DNA of 64,000 bases, from NCBI GenBank assembly GCA_044223895.1, contig JBGALL010000002.1:8408-72407 (forward strand), read 5' to 3'. How positions within the stretch are numbered: position 1 is the stretch's first letter; every line of letters begins with the position of its first letter. This DNA is from CAKZSU01 sp044223895. Its GTDB lineage: Bacteria > Patescibacteriota > Microgenomatia > UBA10105 > UBA927. The position numbers and the translations under genes were made by a program. The notes under the pieces were generated by a model. That model was not told the origin of the DNA, did no database searches, and saw only the letters and a list, made by a program, of their open reading frames with translations. Shown piece by piece: positions 8,500 to 17,345 of this stretch.

Positions 8500-10405
8500 T
8501 TTAGCCAGAGAGCGACCATATCGGGTAATCTTGGTACAAGATGGAGACGCTTCTCACTTTGAGTTAACAGGGACAAATGTTCAACAGTTTATTCCCTTTG
8601 AAGAATTTATGGATAGAGTGTATTCCTCCTTAACTCAAAGTGAAATAGATTTTATGTTGCGAAAAATGTTGTATACCGATGAGGGCGTACTCATAACTCA
8701 GAAAGGGAGAAAGATTCTACATAAACTATTTATGGAAGCTGCTGTTGATCAGGGCAATAATCCTGCAATGACTGATTTTCTTAATGATGTTGTCCAAGTA
8801 TTGTTGTCCATAGATACAAAAAAAAGAAGTGAGATGGTTATTTCAGATGTTAGTTTAGGAGAACCAATTATGGGTGTACTTCGCAAAAAATTATTTATAA
8901 AACCAGAAAAAGCTGGTAGTAATTTAGTGGGTGCATCAAGGATTGCTGATGAGTATGAGGGATCTCGCTTAGGAATTGGCAGATTTGCGAGAGCAGGTAT
9001 GTCGTCTGCTCCTCGTACCAAGGAACAGCTGGCAACTTATGAAGCCCTAGAGAATAAATTAAACGCCCAGCGGGGTTTGCCAGAAATGACGGCAGAACAA
9101 ACTTTGGATTTATTGTCATTCAACCCTCAAAAGGATGATACACAAGCAGAGATAAATGCCCATCTCGCTACCAAAATTCAGTCAGCGAAAGATCAGGTGT
9201 TATCGTTTATAGATAGGCCAGAACGTGAAGTTCTATCACAGCCAATTACTCCAATCCAGGCGCTTATACTGATCGCCAATAGTAAACAAACCTTAGGAGA
9301 ACGATTTAAACAATTGGTTGGATATTATATGGACCTCTCCCCTCTCTCCCCAGATGAACGACAAGAAATTTACAAATCATATGCCAAAGTAAAAGGCCAG
9401 TTGAAATACACAGCGTTTCGAACATTAAAGAGAGAAGCTTTAAAGGTTGATGCGAAATCAGAACTTCGTAACTTTTGGGATAATTTGGAAGAATTAGAAA
9501 GTACTGGTCATGGTGGTTCTCTGACCACTGTCTTCAAAGCCCACTTAAAAGGTGGAACTGTTAAAGCAGTAAAAATTATGGTTCCTAATGCACGAATGTT
9601 TATCCGTGAGACAAAAGCTCAGACAACGGAATTTATTAAACGATTGCGAGCTAAACCAAAGCACCGAAATAATTTGCAACTAAAAATTGCAGAAGCGCTC
9701 GTTGAAGACATTGCCTTGTGGGCAGAAGAAGATATTGACGCTGTTAATTATGAAGAACAAGAACGCCAATTTGCTAAACTCCATCAAGGAACCACAATAG
9801 TAAATGATAAGAGTATTGAAATTACTATCCCTGAGATGACTCCGACTGGAAGTATGTATATAAAAATTGAAGACTGGGCAGAAGGAGAACCTTTTATCGA
9901 TACCATTCATAAAGATACCGATCTTGCAGCCAGAGTGGGTGAGTTAATTAAAGAACATTATCAACAGCAGCAACAAATTCCTGTATCATCAGGTTCTTAC
10001 CAAGTACATCCCGATGTGCATGGCGGACAGTTTCATATTGTTTCAGATGATCACGGTCAAAAAACCTATGTATATGTATTAGATCGAGGGTTTTGGTTGG
10101 AATTTAGTGAACAAGAGTCAACCTTTTTCAATTTTATAAAGGGTGAGGAATTTTCTTCAGAAAAGGCAGCAGAATTTCTCCAGTATTTATTCAAACTACC
10201 TGAAAATAGTGCCTTTACTAAACCCAAAAGAATGGCGATAATCGGACAAATCACTCTCGCTGGTGGAAATGCAATTCGTCTGGGATCTTCTGCTTCGGAA
10301 ACTGCGGTAATCATGATGTTGGAATTACGCAAAGCCGGAGTAAAAATTCCTCTCAAGTGGTCGCTGTTTCAAAAAAATAATCGTTACCTAAAAACTCTTA
10401 ACTAA
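8486..10405 (+). CDS. Degenerate ABC1/UbiB-like atypical kinase-domain protein
   Basis: 639 residues. The N-terminal 330 are helical and unassigned. The C-terminal half resembles the ABC1 (ADCK/UbiB) fold: GGSLTTVFKAHLKGG with AVKIMVP (candidate lysine K363), an EDIALWAEEDIDAVNYEEQ block like the ABC1 ExD helix, HPDVHGGQFHI at 508-518 replacing the HPGN catalytic loop, and LDRG at 532-535 replacing DFG. Because N of HPGN and F of DFG are changed, activity is uncertain. Pairing with the upstream metalloprotease suggests a shared process, unidentified. The true start may be ATG 8365 with a frameshift. Confidence 0.55.
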   Translation: MDLYSLARERPYRVILVQDGDASHFELTGTNVQQFIPFEEFMDRVYSSLTQSEIDFMLRKMLYTDEGVLITQKGRKILHKLFMEAAVDQGNNPAMTDFLNDVVQVLLSIDTKKRSEMVISDVSLGEPIMGVLRKKLFIKPEKAGSNLVGASRIADEYEGSRLGIGRFARAGMSSAPRTKEQLATYEALENKLNAQRGLPEMTAEQTLDLLSFNPQKDDTQAEINAHLATKIQSAKDQVLSFIDRPEREVLSQPITPIQALILIANSKQTLGERFKQLVGYYMDLSPLSPDERQEIYKSYAKVKGQLKYTAFRTLKREALKVDAKSELRNFWDNLEELESTGHGGSLTTVFKAHLKGGTVKAVKIMVPNARMFIRETKAQTTEFIKRLRAKPKHRNNLQLKIAEALVEDIALWAEEDIDAVNYEEQERQFAKLHQGTTIVNDKSIEITIPEMTPTGSMYIKIEDWAEGEPFIDTIHKDTDLAARVGELIKEHYQQQQQIPVSSGSYQVHPDVHGGQFHIVSDDHGQKTYVYVLDRGFWLEFSEQESTFFNFIKGEEFSSEKAAEFLQYLFKLPENSAFTKPKRMAIIGQITLAGGNAIRLGSSASETAVIMMLELRKAGVKIPLKWSLFQKNNRYLKTLN

Positions 10406-10410
10406 GAAAG

Positions 10411-10962
10411 TTACTCTGCAGGAGTTTTGAGAACCCAGTTGTGAGAAACCAATGGTTCACTACACATATTTCGATTGAAGCAACACGGTCGACGCATCCC
10501 TTTATTCAATTTATCCAAGGCTACAACAATATGTTTTTCGCGGGTTTCTTCGGTCTTTACTGCGCGTATCCAGCGAATCCAGTCCCAGCGGGCACTAGTA
10601 GTAATATCATTCCAAAGAGCTTCGGCTTGGGGAGATTTTTTGAGTGCTTTTTGGAGATCTGAGGGAACGTCTGGTTCAACCCATTCTTTGGTGGGTTCTA
10701 GAGATACCTGCACAGTCTCCCCTGTTTTGGCTGAAGCTTTTTCTAGTAATTGTTTACTCACTCGAAACCAGTGACTAGGTTTTTGTCCTGGTCCATATCT
10801 TCCATCTGGCTCGAGTAAGGTTTTAAAGGGAACATCATTCAGTGTCCCAGCAACCATAGTCATTCCTCGGGTAGGAAGTTTGGCAGAGGCTTCTTCTGGA
10901 AGTCTGAGTATAGTCCAGGAATTGATTTCAAATAATTTTGTTTTAAAGGTAATTGGTGTCAT
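10411..10962 (-). CDS. DUF1905/YdeI-OmpD-associated family protein
   Basis: 183 residues: an N-terminal DUF1905 beta-barrel (WTILRLPEEASAKLPTRGMTMVAGTLNDVPF, GPGQKPSHWFRVSKQLLEKA) and a C-terminal YdeI-like helix set (VPSDLQKALKKSPQAEALWNDITTSARWDWIRWI). Family function is not established; some members are called bacteriocin-protection proteins. Its tail is Cys-containing (RPCCFNRNMC). Convergent with the kinase-like gene, 5 nt apart. A TGATATAAT extended -10 lies 8 nt before the ATG. Confidence 0.8.
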   Translation of the reverse strand: MTPITFKTKLFEINSWTILRLPEEASAKLPTRGMTMVAGTLNDVPFKTLLEPDGRYGPGQKPSHWFRVSKQLLEKASAKTGETVQVSLEPTKEWVEPDVPSDLQKALKKSPQAEALWNDITTSARWDWIRWIRAVKTEETREKHIVVALDKLNKGMRRPCCFNRNMCSEPLVSHNWVLKTPAE

Positions 10963-10970
10963 TCGAGACT

Positions 10971-10979
10971 ATTATATCA
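10971..10979 (-). promoter_or_regulatory. Extended -10 (TGATATAAT), probable leaderless promoter
   Basis: Minus-strand extended -10 whose TATAAT (10976-10971) ends 8 nt upstream of the start codon at 10962, with no room for a Shine-Dalgarno. Confidence 0.55.
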
Positions 10980-10992
10980 AACTGCACTATGC

Positions 10993-11021
10993 TTGTTTTT
11001 TTTGATAAAAAGACCTATAAT
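10993..11021 (+). promoter_or_regulatory. Sigma70-type promoter TTGTTT-N17-TATAAT
   Basis: -35 TTGTTT (10993-10998) and -10 TATAAT (11016-11021) with optimal 17-bp spacing. Leads to a 40-nt leader with a strong AGGAGG (11057-11062) 7 nt before ATG 11070, in contrast to the leaderless genes around it. Confidence 0.65.
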
Positions 11022-11069
11022 ATTAAGTTCACCGATACTAATTTCTGATTATCTTTAGGAGGATATCAA

Positions 11070-11453
11070 ATGAAACAGGTGAAACGGATAGGTTTTTTCC
11101 ATTCGATGTTGATTATGCATTTGTATGTCTACGTCATGGAGTATCCCCTATCAAAAGCGATGCAAGTCAGCGGCCTTCTGAAGGCAATAGATGATTTGTA
11201 TCCGAGACCAGAATTCTGGGTAGCATTTCTGATCTCTCGTTTGATTTTTATCAGTATCATCGGTGGGACAGGCGTTTTGCTATGGGAGGTAGCTGAAAAG
11301 AATAATATATTGAGTATAGGGCGGATTAACATTGCGAAATGGCAAGCCATTTTCATAATAATCATGATGACACTTTTCTGGGCAATTCCCGGAGTTGAAA
11401 TTATGATCCGCTACTACACCAATACATCGTTTCCCTCACTATTTCCCTTCTAG
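11070..11453 (+). CDS. Small membrane protein, unknown function
   Basis: 127 residues with about three hydrophobic segments (roughly 8-22, 50-72, 88-108). No family recognised. Start is set by AGGAGG at 11057-11062 and a good promoter, and the gene is closed by a strong intrinsic terminator, so it is an independent transcription unit and probably well expressed. Confidence 0.65.
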   Translation: MKQVKRIGFFHSMLIMHLYVYVMEYPLSKAMQVSGLLKAIDDLYPRPEFWVAFLISRLIFISIIGGTGVLLWEVAEKNNILSIGRINIAKWQAIFIIIMMTLFWAIPGVEIMIRYYTNTSFPSLFPF

Positions 11454-11479
11454 CAATTTTCACTTCCGATCGTTGAGGC

Positions 11480-11519
11480 GTGCCTCGTTTTATACCCAGT
11501 AAGACGAGGCACATTTTTT
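11480..11519 (+). terminator. Rho-independent terminator
   Basis: GTGCCTCGT (11480-11488) pairs with ACGAGGCAC (11504-11512). The stem extends inward by about four more pairs including a G.U, with a ~7-nt loop, and is followed by six T (11514-11519). Terminates the small membrane protein gene. Confidence 0.85.
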
Positions 11520-11598
11520 GTATATTATAGAGATCAGTAGCAAAGATACTAGGATATTAGACTTCATGAAACACTTGAGATTCATAGTCAAAGAAGGG

Positions 11599-12000
11599 TT
11601 ATAATTTCGTACTACTCAAGTAATAACTATTCCACATGTGTCCATCGATATCTGTGAAGGCTGTTCCATAGATTGTGCCATAATCGGTCGGTGGATTTAC
11701 GCTCTTACCACCCGCTGCTATCGCCTTGGCATAGATTGTATCGACTGCTGATTTTGAATCAACTCCAACAGAAAGAAGTATTTCATTGGTGGTACTGGTA
11801 TCAACCAGAACTTGATTGTTAATTGCTGATTTGAAGTGTTCATTAGGCAATAAAGCTACGATAGTTGAAGGAGTGATAGTAAAACAGAGAGCATTCTCGT
11901 CAGTTAATTCCTTATTGAAGCTAAATCCTATTGCTTCAAAAAATTCTTTTGATTTCTCTTGGTCAGCAACTGGGAGATTAAGAATCATTTGGGTAAACAT
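11599..12000 (-). CDS. VOC (glyoxalase/bleomycin-resistance) family protein
   Basis: 133 residues with the vicinal-oxygen-chelate signature: MFTQMILNLPVADQEKSKEFFEAIGF, a central SVGVDSKSAVDTIYAKAIAAGGKSVNPPTDYG, and the C-terminal FTDIDGHMWNSYYL. Related proteins include PhnB-like and lactoylglutathione-lyase-like enzymes. The substrate is not predictable. Stand-alone gene. Confidence 0.85.
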   Translation of the reverse strand: MFTQMILNLPVADQEKSKEFFEAIGFSFNKELTDENALCFTITPSTIVALLPNEHFKSAINNQVLVDTSTTNEILLSVGVDSKSAVDTIYAKAIAAGGKSVNPPTDYGTIYGTAFTDIDGHMWNSYYLSSTKL

Positions 12001-12097
12001 ATGCCGGTAGTATCTCAGAAAAATGGTCCGATACTCAAGTGATTTCTTACATACTGTTTATACATTTTATATAAACTTTTACTTATAATATTTTTAT

Positions 12098-12373
12098 ATG
12101 GATCTGCAAACTATGCAATTTATTTACTATTTTATGGGAAGTCTTTTTTTTGGAACCATGATAATCGCCCTGATCGCTACGGCAATAGGATTATATTTTG
12201 TTAAAAAAAGGATGAATCTTATTTCCACTGAGGTGAATCAAAAACTAGGGACGGTAACCAATATCTTTCATCATAAACAAGCCTTTTTGCTGCGACTTGT
12301 CACCAGAGGAACTAGTTCATTATTAGGCAATCTCCTCAATAAAAAACACTCTTCCGAAGAGAACAGGCTTTAA
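12098..12373 (+). CDS. Small single-pass membrane protein
   Basis: 91 residues: one long hydrophobic segment (about 9-35) followed by a basic amphipathic region (KKRMNLISTEVNQKLG). No family recognised. TATAAT at 12084-12089 ends 8 nt before ATG 12098, indicating a leaderless start. Confidence 0.55.
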   Translation: MDLQTMQFIYYFMGSLFFGTMIIALIATAIGLYFVKKRMNLISTEVNQKLGTVTNIFHHKQAFLLRLVTRGTSSLLGNLLNKKHSSEENRL

Positions 12374-12535
12374 TCATTAGCCTCAAAAAAGGCCCATAGA
12401 TATACGACTCCTTCCTAAAGTAGTATAATATAGGCTATTCTTGATCTGGGATATTGAGAATTTAAAGTTTTTCGCAGCCTTAACATCTACATGTGAAACC
12501 CTCACATTTCTACCTATAAAAGGAACCAAAAACCG

Positions 12536-12796
12536 ATGCTACACCTATTGTTTGACCCGACCCGACCTGAGTATTTTCGCATTGCACTGATTATTGGAGT
12601 CGTCCTCTTACTCGCTGGGGCAGCCCTCTATCAGAAAATGCAAAACGATCAGACGGATGACCGTTACCGCGTCAGAGCATTACAAGAAGCACGTTTTACA
12701 TTACTCGTTGGAGTTTGCGTTCTAATTTTCGGTTTGTATGGTGTCTTCGTTGCTTTGGTGATAGGATTTGCCCTATCGTTTGTACAAAACAAGTAG
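12536..12796 (+). CDS. Small two-pass membrane protein
   Basis: 86 residues with two hydrophobic helices (about 14-32 and 57-82) separated by a charged loop (KMQNDQTDDRYRVRALQEAR). No family recognised. AAAGGAACC about 10 nt upstream may serve as Shine-Dalgarno. Confidence 0.6.
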   Translation: MLHLLFDPTRPEYFRIALIIGVVLLLAGAALYQKMQNDQTDDRYRVRALQEARFTLLVGVCVLIFGLYGVFVALVIGFALSFVQNK

Positions 12797-12930
12797 ATGA
12801 CCTATACCTACCACGGCACTATATTCATTCTGATTATGTTTATCCCGACATACCAGCTTGTTTCCCTAGTGCCTTATTTTTTTATCAGCTATACTTAATT
12901 AAGAATCACAATTGTTAGGAGATATCTCTC

Positions 12931-13923
12931 ATGCAATCATTCCATCCACACCTACCTTCGAAAAAAAGAACAATTTTCATGTTGGTTCTTGCCTTATTGG
13001 TGTTATTTGGTGGAAGTTACTTAGCAGCGGTGAAGATTCGGACCCAGATGAATAAACATAATATAGAAATAGTCCAAAAAGAAACCGCCGTTGCCGATGT
13101 ACAACCAAATACTTCCACAGGGGGTTCGTTTGGGAATATACCCAATGAGTCAGCGACACCAACCCTAGATATAACTCTAACACCTTCCCCCAGCCCTACA
13201 CCTACTACTACCCCCAAACCGCCAACCCCAACTCCGATCAAAGATGATCTACAATTGACCAGGTTTTATATCCAAGGCCAATACAGTTCCCCGACTACTA
13301 CCACTGCAGATTCTCAGGGAAACCCTGAATCGTATACTTTTGAAGAACATATTGGTATCAATGCCTTCTATGTTGCAGATTCAATAAAGAATAATGGTCC
13401 CAATACTATTAAAAATATTAAACATCAGTTGTGGGTAAACGGAAAATTACAATCTGAAAAAATTATCGATCAATTATCGGCAAATGAGGAAAAAAACTTG
13501 GTTGACTTTTATTTGCCCCAATCTCCCGCTACTTACTCACTGGAAATTAAAGTAAATCCAGATCATATCATTATCGAAAATAATTATGGAAATAATACTC
13601 TCTCTAGAAAGTTCATAGTCATCAACGATAAAACTGCACCAGAGATTCGAAGTATTGATGTCTATCGTGACCTACCCCATCAACAAAGTTGTCTAGTTTT
13701 CTCGGTGAGCGACAATGTATCCAGTCCCAATGAAATAAAATATCAAGAAAAATTAGATGGAGAAGAATTTCATGAAATAACCTGGGATCATTCCCAGGAA
13801 GCTGGCTATCAACGTTGCCTCTCAGGTCCTGTTGGTGAGCCTCATGTGTATACCTTAAAAGTTAGAGATAATAGAGGAAACGAGAATGAACGATCCTATG
13901 GGTTTCAATTGCTAGGGTTTTAG
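12931..13923 (+). CDS. Membrane-anchored CARDB-domain surface protein
   Basis: 330 residues. An N-terminal helix (14-35) anchors the protein. Residues ~68-105 form a Pro/Thr/Ser spacer (SPSPTPTTTPKPPTPTP). Next comes a CARDB-like Ig fold (INAFYVADSIKNNGPNTI..LWVNGKLQSEKI..NNYGNNTLSRKFIVIND), then a second beta domain beginning KTAPEIRSIDVYRD. CARDB modules occur in extracellular adhesion or hydrolase proteins. A Shine-Dalgarno TTAGGAGATA supports the start. Probably exposed on the cell surface. Confidence 0.7.
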   Translation: MQSFHPHLPSKKRTIFMLVLALLVLFGGSYLAAVKIRTQMNKHNIEIVQKETAVADVQPNTSTGGSFGNIPNESATPTLDITLTPSPSPTPTTTPKPPTPTPIKDDLQLTRFYIQGQYSSPTTTTADSQGNPESYTFEEHIGINAFYVADSIKNNGPNTIKNIKHQLWVNGKLQSEKIIDQLSANEEKNLVDFYLPQSPATYSLEIKVNPDHIIIENNYGNNTLSRKFIVINDKTAPEIRSIDVYRDLPHQQSCLVFSVSDNVSSPNEIKYQEKLDGEEFHEITWDHSQEAGYQRCLSGPVGEPHVYTLKVRDNRGNENERSYGFQLLGF

Positions 13924-14107
13924 CCTTTTATTTATGCGGTTTGAATATATATATTTCTTTTTCCAGGAATAGAGCGTTCTAGGGGATTTTGAATTGCCTA
14001 TTATCATCCACATATTTTATTTTTCGTATATTCACTTTAGGTTATATGCTTTCATCCTTCTCAAAAAAATAATAGTTTGTATCTTTTTTACTCGGAATAA
14101 TTAAATT

Positions 14108-15616
14108 TTAAAAACTTATAGGTGTAGAATATTGACCGTGGACGTTGTCTGGGGTTACACCTTTTAATCTATAGGAAACAGGAAATTTGGGTGGAATGTC
14201 TGTAATATTTGGATTGATATCTTTTAAAGAAGAATTGATAACCTCCCATGAGGTTCCCTGATTACTACTTCTTTCGAGAATATATGTGGCCGATGTCGGA
14301 CTACCTCTCCACGAAAGTACAACTTGTGTGCCGTTTTTTGTTCCCTGAAGGAGCGGTGAATTTGGGGGTGAATGAAGTATTACAGAACTATTTCTCATGC
14401 GAAAAAAATGACCTCTTATCATCTGAGTGCGATTGATTTCATCTGCACTAATTCCGGGATAGTACATTGAATAGCCATCATTATGCATGACAAACCCTTT
14501 TGTATCATCATGACTAAATAATGACCAGAAAATTGCAATATTTGTTTTGCTTAGCTCAATGTTGTTGAGATAAGAACCAAGATCATCAGATTCGTTTCTT
14601 CCACCATTCCATTTATATTCACCTAAGATATATGCTTTACCACTAGAGCTCACATATTGTGATTCGTTGGTTAGTTCTGATTTAGTGCGGTAATGGTTTG
14701 AAAATATATCTACATTGGTAAGTTTTAAACTTTCTGAATCTACGCCGTAATGTCCATCTATAACGAGTTGTTGAGGAGCTATTGATTTAATATAGTCAGA
14801 AATTTCCTTGGTCCAAGGAGAAAAATGCATATCCCAGGAAAGTTCATTGCCTGTTTCCCAGGCCATTATTGTAGGATCATCTTTATATGCTTTCTGGGTA
14901 AATGAATTTACATGAGTAATGACTGAATAGATATATTTCTTATAGGCATCGATTACCGATCTGTTGGTATAAAATTGATTTTCGGGAACTCCATACCATG
15001 AGCTAAAAACAGATTTTCCTCCATGAAAATATGCATAATTATCCGTTAAGGTAAGTATTAATCGGAGATTATTGTCTTTTGCTATTTTTACTGCATAATC
15101 AAGCGACTGAAAGGCTTGTGGATTAATTTTATCTTTTGCGGGTTGTATACAGAGTGAGCAACCTACTGAATTTGCCCAGGTTCGTACTACATTCCCACCC
15201 ATTTCTTTGACTGTATATAGAGCATCATTGATACGAAATTGAGATGGATATACCAGTTGTCCATTCTGAGAATCTAGTTGGAGCCAAAAAATATTCGCTC
15301 CTACAAATCGAACTTGTTTCCCATTGATATACAAATCCGAACGTTCTCTCGTCACAAATGTACTCGTTACTGGTGTATCAGTTTTGCCATAATCTCGGAG
15401 CCAAATGACATAATCTTTTCCATCCACAAACCCATTTAAATCATAGTCACCAGAGCTTTGTGATTTCCCGTAACCATTGAGCCACATAGTATAGTCTTTT
15501 CCATCGACTATATTATCTCTGTTGCCGTCGGCTGGGAGAAATGCATACACACGTTCAAAAGTATTGAACAAAAACAGAAAGGTCAGTACAAAAAACAGTA
15601 GTTTACCCTTTTTCAT
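14108..15616 (-). CDS. Secreted dockerin-GH5-like glycoside hydrolase with C-terminal FnIII-like domain
   Basis: 502 residues. Signal peptide 1-25; dockerin type I-like pair of EF-loops at 28-77 (DGNRDNIVDGKDYTMWLNGYG, then DYDLNGFVDGKDYVIWL). The GH5/mannanase-like barrel spans ~90-405 with acid/base E258 (WETGNE) and nucleophile candidate E333 (LGEYKWNGG). A fibronectin III-like domain covers ~415-502. Such enzymes cleave beta-mannan or related polysaccharides. The dockerin is N-terminal, unlike the two other dockerin proteins here. A TATAGA -10 lies 6 nt before the ATG. Confidence 0.8.
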   Translation of the reverse strand: MKKGKLLFFVLTFLFLFNTFERVYAFLPADGNRDNIVDGKDYTMWLNGYGKSQSSGDYDLNGFVDGKDYVIWLRDYGKTDTPVTSTFVTRERSDLYINGKQVRFVGANIFWLQLDSQNGQLVYPSQFRINDALYTVKEMGGNVVRTWANSVGCSLCIQPAKDKINPQAFQSLDYAVKIAKDNNLRLILTLTDNYAYFHGGKSVFSSWYGVPENQFYTNRSVIDAYKKYIYSVITHVNSFTQKAYKDDPTIMAWETGNELSWDMHFSPWTKEISDYIKSIAPQQLVIDGHYGVDSESLKLTNVDIFSNHYRTKSELTNESQYVSSSGKAYILGEYKWNGGRNESDDLGSYLNNIELSKTNIAIFWSLFSHDDTKGFVMHNDGYSMYYPGISADEINRTQMIRGHFFRMRNSSVILHSPPNSPLLQGTKNGTQVVLSWRGSPTSATYILERSSNQGTSWEVINSSLKDINPNITDIPPKFPVSYRLKGVTPDNVHGQYSTPISF

Positions 15617-15672
15617 TGAATATCTATAACTATATCATTTTGGAAGAGTTCTTGGTGAAAGGTTTTATAAGT

Positions 15673-16611
15673 TTAAACAAAAGAGAGATTTTCGTAAGCT
15701 CTTTGAGCTTTTTTTATAATCTGTTGAAAAGTATTCATTGTTTCAATAGCTTTTGAAAAATCTTTTCCTGACCACTGAAACGGAAGTTTTACTGAAGGAT
15801 CCATGGCATGGGAGGTAATGCCATACCGTTCTATATCACCAATAGTTGGGTTGGTATCAGCGAACAGATTTCTACCATAGTGGAGTTGAGGCTTTTGCAA
15901 TAAATCAAATAATCCTACTCCTCTTTCTTTGCCATGATGGAGGGCGGCATAGGTTCTTTTACCTACTGACCAAGCCTCATTCTCCCCTCTCATGGTTACC
16001 CGATCACCACCATGATTATTAGGTATATGCCCTGCTTCATGAAATCCTATCAACATCCATGGCTCGCCGAGAAATAAGAATCCTAATCCAGTATAAAGGA
16101 TCCAAACATTTTCATTTCCTAATAGTATGGACATCTCATCTTTTCCTACTGCCCATCTGGTGAGTGTAGGCTTAATTGTAAAACGTACATTTCTAGGAGC
16201 CCCAAATAATCTTTCTAAGGGTATACTTTGTGATAGTACTTGCATTCCAGATTGTTTATCTGTTTCCAATAAATCATAGGTTCCATAGTATCCTAGTATT
16301 CCCGCTTCTGGTCCGTTTCCGCCACTGATAGGATGCAGGACCAGTTGTGTAGCTGTATCATTCTGCTTATTCCAACGAACCGCTATTCTGGGATGGTGTG
16401 AACCAAGACCTTGTTCTATAAGGAGATCAGAGGATTCTAAATGCCGAGTTCGATCTGATAGTCCATCAAGGGTTTGTTGAACTAGTTCGTGTTCTGTTTG
16501 AGCATCTGCTAGTGAACTGGTAAACACCAGTTCAGGATTCCTGATTGTTTCTGAAAGTATTTCTGGTAGCTCAGAGGAGCGTCCCATTTCAAATCGAAAA
16601 CCGCCTTCCAC
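15673..16611 (-). CDS. Orphan zincin-like protein with HEAGH motif
   Basis: 312 residues, no signal peptide. HEAGH at 191-195 (GFHEAGHIPNN) is preceded by a hydrophobic helix (LYTGLGFLFLGEPWMLIGF), and a glutamate in ENEAW (about 212) is positioned as a third zinc ligand. I know no named family for the rest. A soluble or membrane-associated metallopeptidase is inferred. Start is GTG at 16611 with a TATAAT 8 nt upstream, consistent with leaderless initiation. Confidence 0.55.
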   Translation of the reverse strand: MEGGFRFEMGRSSELPEILSETIRNPELVFTSSLADAQTEHELVQQTLDGLSDRTRHLESSDLLIEQGLGSHHPRIAVRWNKQNDTATQLVLHPISGGNGPEAGILGYYGTYDLLETDKQSGMQVLSQSIPLERLFGAPRNVRFTIKPTLTRWAVGKDEMSILLGNENVWILYTGLGFLFLGEPWMLIGFHEAGHIPNNHGGDRVTMRGENEAWSVGKRTYAALHHGKERGVGLFDLLQKPQLHYGRNLFADTNPTIGDIERYGITSHAMDPSVKLPFQWSGKDFSKAIETMNTFQQIIKKAQRAYENLSFV

Positions 16612-16619
16612 AGGTTTAT

Positions 16620-16625
16620 ATTATA
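16620..16625 (-). promoter_or_regulatory. -10 element TATAAT, probable leaderless promoter with GTG start
   Basis: Minus-strand TATAAT ending 8 nt before the GTG at 16611; supports choosing GTG as start, since no in-frame ATG lies nearby at the N-terminus. Confidence 0.5.
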
Positions 16626-16782
16626 GGCTATTATTGCTTCGCTTTCAAGTAAACAATTAGATGTATATCTTAAAAAAAGAACGTATAATTAGATTGTGAT
16701 TTATAAGAAGATTAATCTTGTTCGATAAATAAATATATACCTTTGATATTAAATATCTTAATTGCAAAAATATATCAAAATT

Positions 16783-17328
16783 ATGAAAAATATCAATAGA
16801 ATATCGAGGAAAAATGTAATAATAGGGATTCTTTGTATCATCACGTTAATCATTTTTATATCAGTAGCCTATGTAGTAGATCAGTTAACCGACGAAGATA
16901 GGGATTATCTATTAAATGACGAAATGTTGAAACTCGTTAATGAGCTGAATGTTTATAAAGCTCAACATGGAATATATCCAAAAAGTATTTTGGAAATACG
17001 GCAAACAGAAAATTTGTGTGTAACCATGGGGTATACCAAATGTAAAAAAGTACTCTATCGCCCAATAAAAAATTACTCTGACTTCCATTTAGCCATGCAC
17101 TCCTTTACCTGGGTTGAGTTATGGTATCGAAAAGATGTTTGTCGAGGTCCGAATGATCCGCATTTAACGAATGAAGAAAGTGATGCTATCGTACAACAAT
17201 ATGGGACGATTTATTATTTTTGTGCTGCTAAACCAGAAAGTTATCCCTTATCAAATTCAACAACCTTTCCTGTTTATAGAAAGGAACCTAAAATTTTTGA
17301 TAATCCTGACGAATGGCCGGTGTTGTAA
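16783..17328 (+). CDS. Membrane-anchored protein with pseudopilin-like N-terminal part
   Basis: 181 residues from ATG 16783 (a TTG at 16762 would add 7). One transmembrane helix (~12-33) is followed by LLNDEMLKLVNELNVYKAQHGIYPKSILEI, which resembles the helix-then-GxYP turn of type II/IV pseudopilins, although no prepilin cleavage site is clear. The remaining globular part has several Cys (LCVTMGYTKC, VCRGPN). Probably an extracytoplasmic protein; function unknown. Confidence 0.5.
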   Translation: MKNINRISRKNVIIGILCIITLIIFISVAYVVDQLTDEDRDYLLNDEMLKLVNELNVYKAQHGIYPKSILEIRQTENLCVTMGYTKCKKVLYRPIKNYSDFHLAMHSFTWVELWYRKDVCRGPNDPHLTNEESDAIVQQYGTIYYFCAAKPESYPLSNSTTFPVYRKEPKIFDNPDEWPVL

Positions 17329-17345
17329 TTTGTATCGTGGAATTT

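Noticed and set aside
12977..13241. Minus-strand Gly/Val-rich ORFs opposite the CARDB gene
   Set aside because: Produced by the Pro/Thr spacer codons read backwards; low complexity and no start signals.
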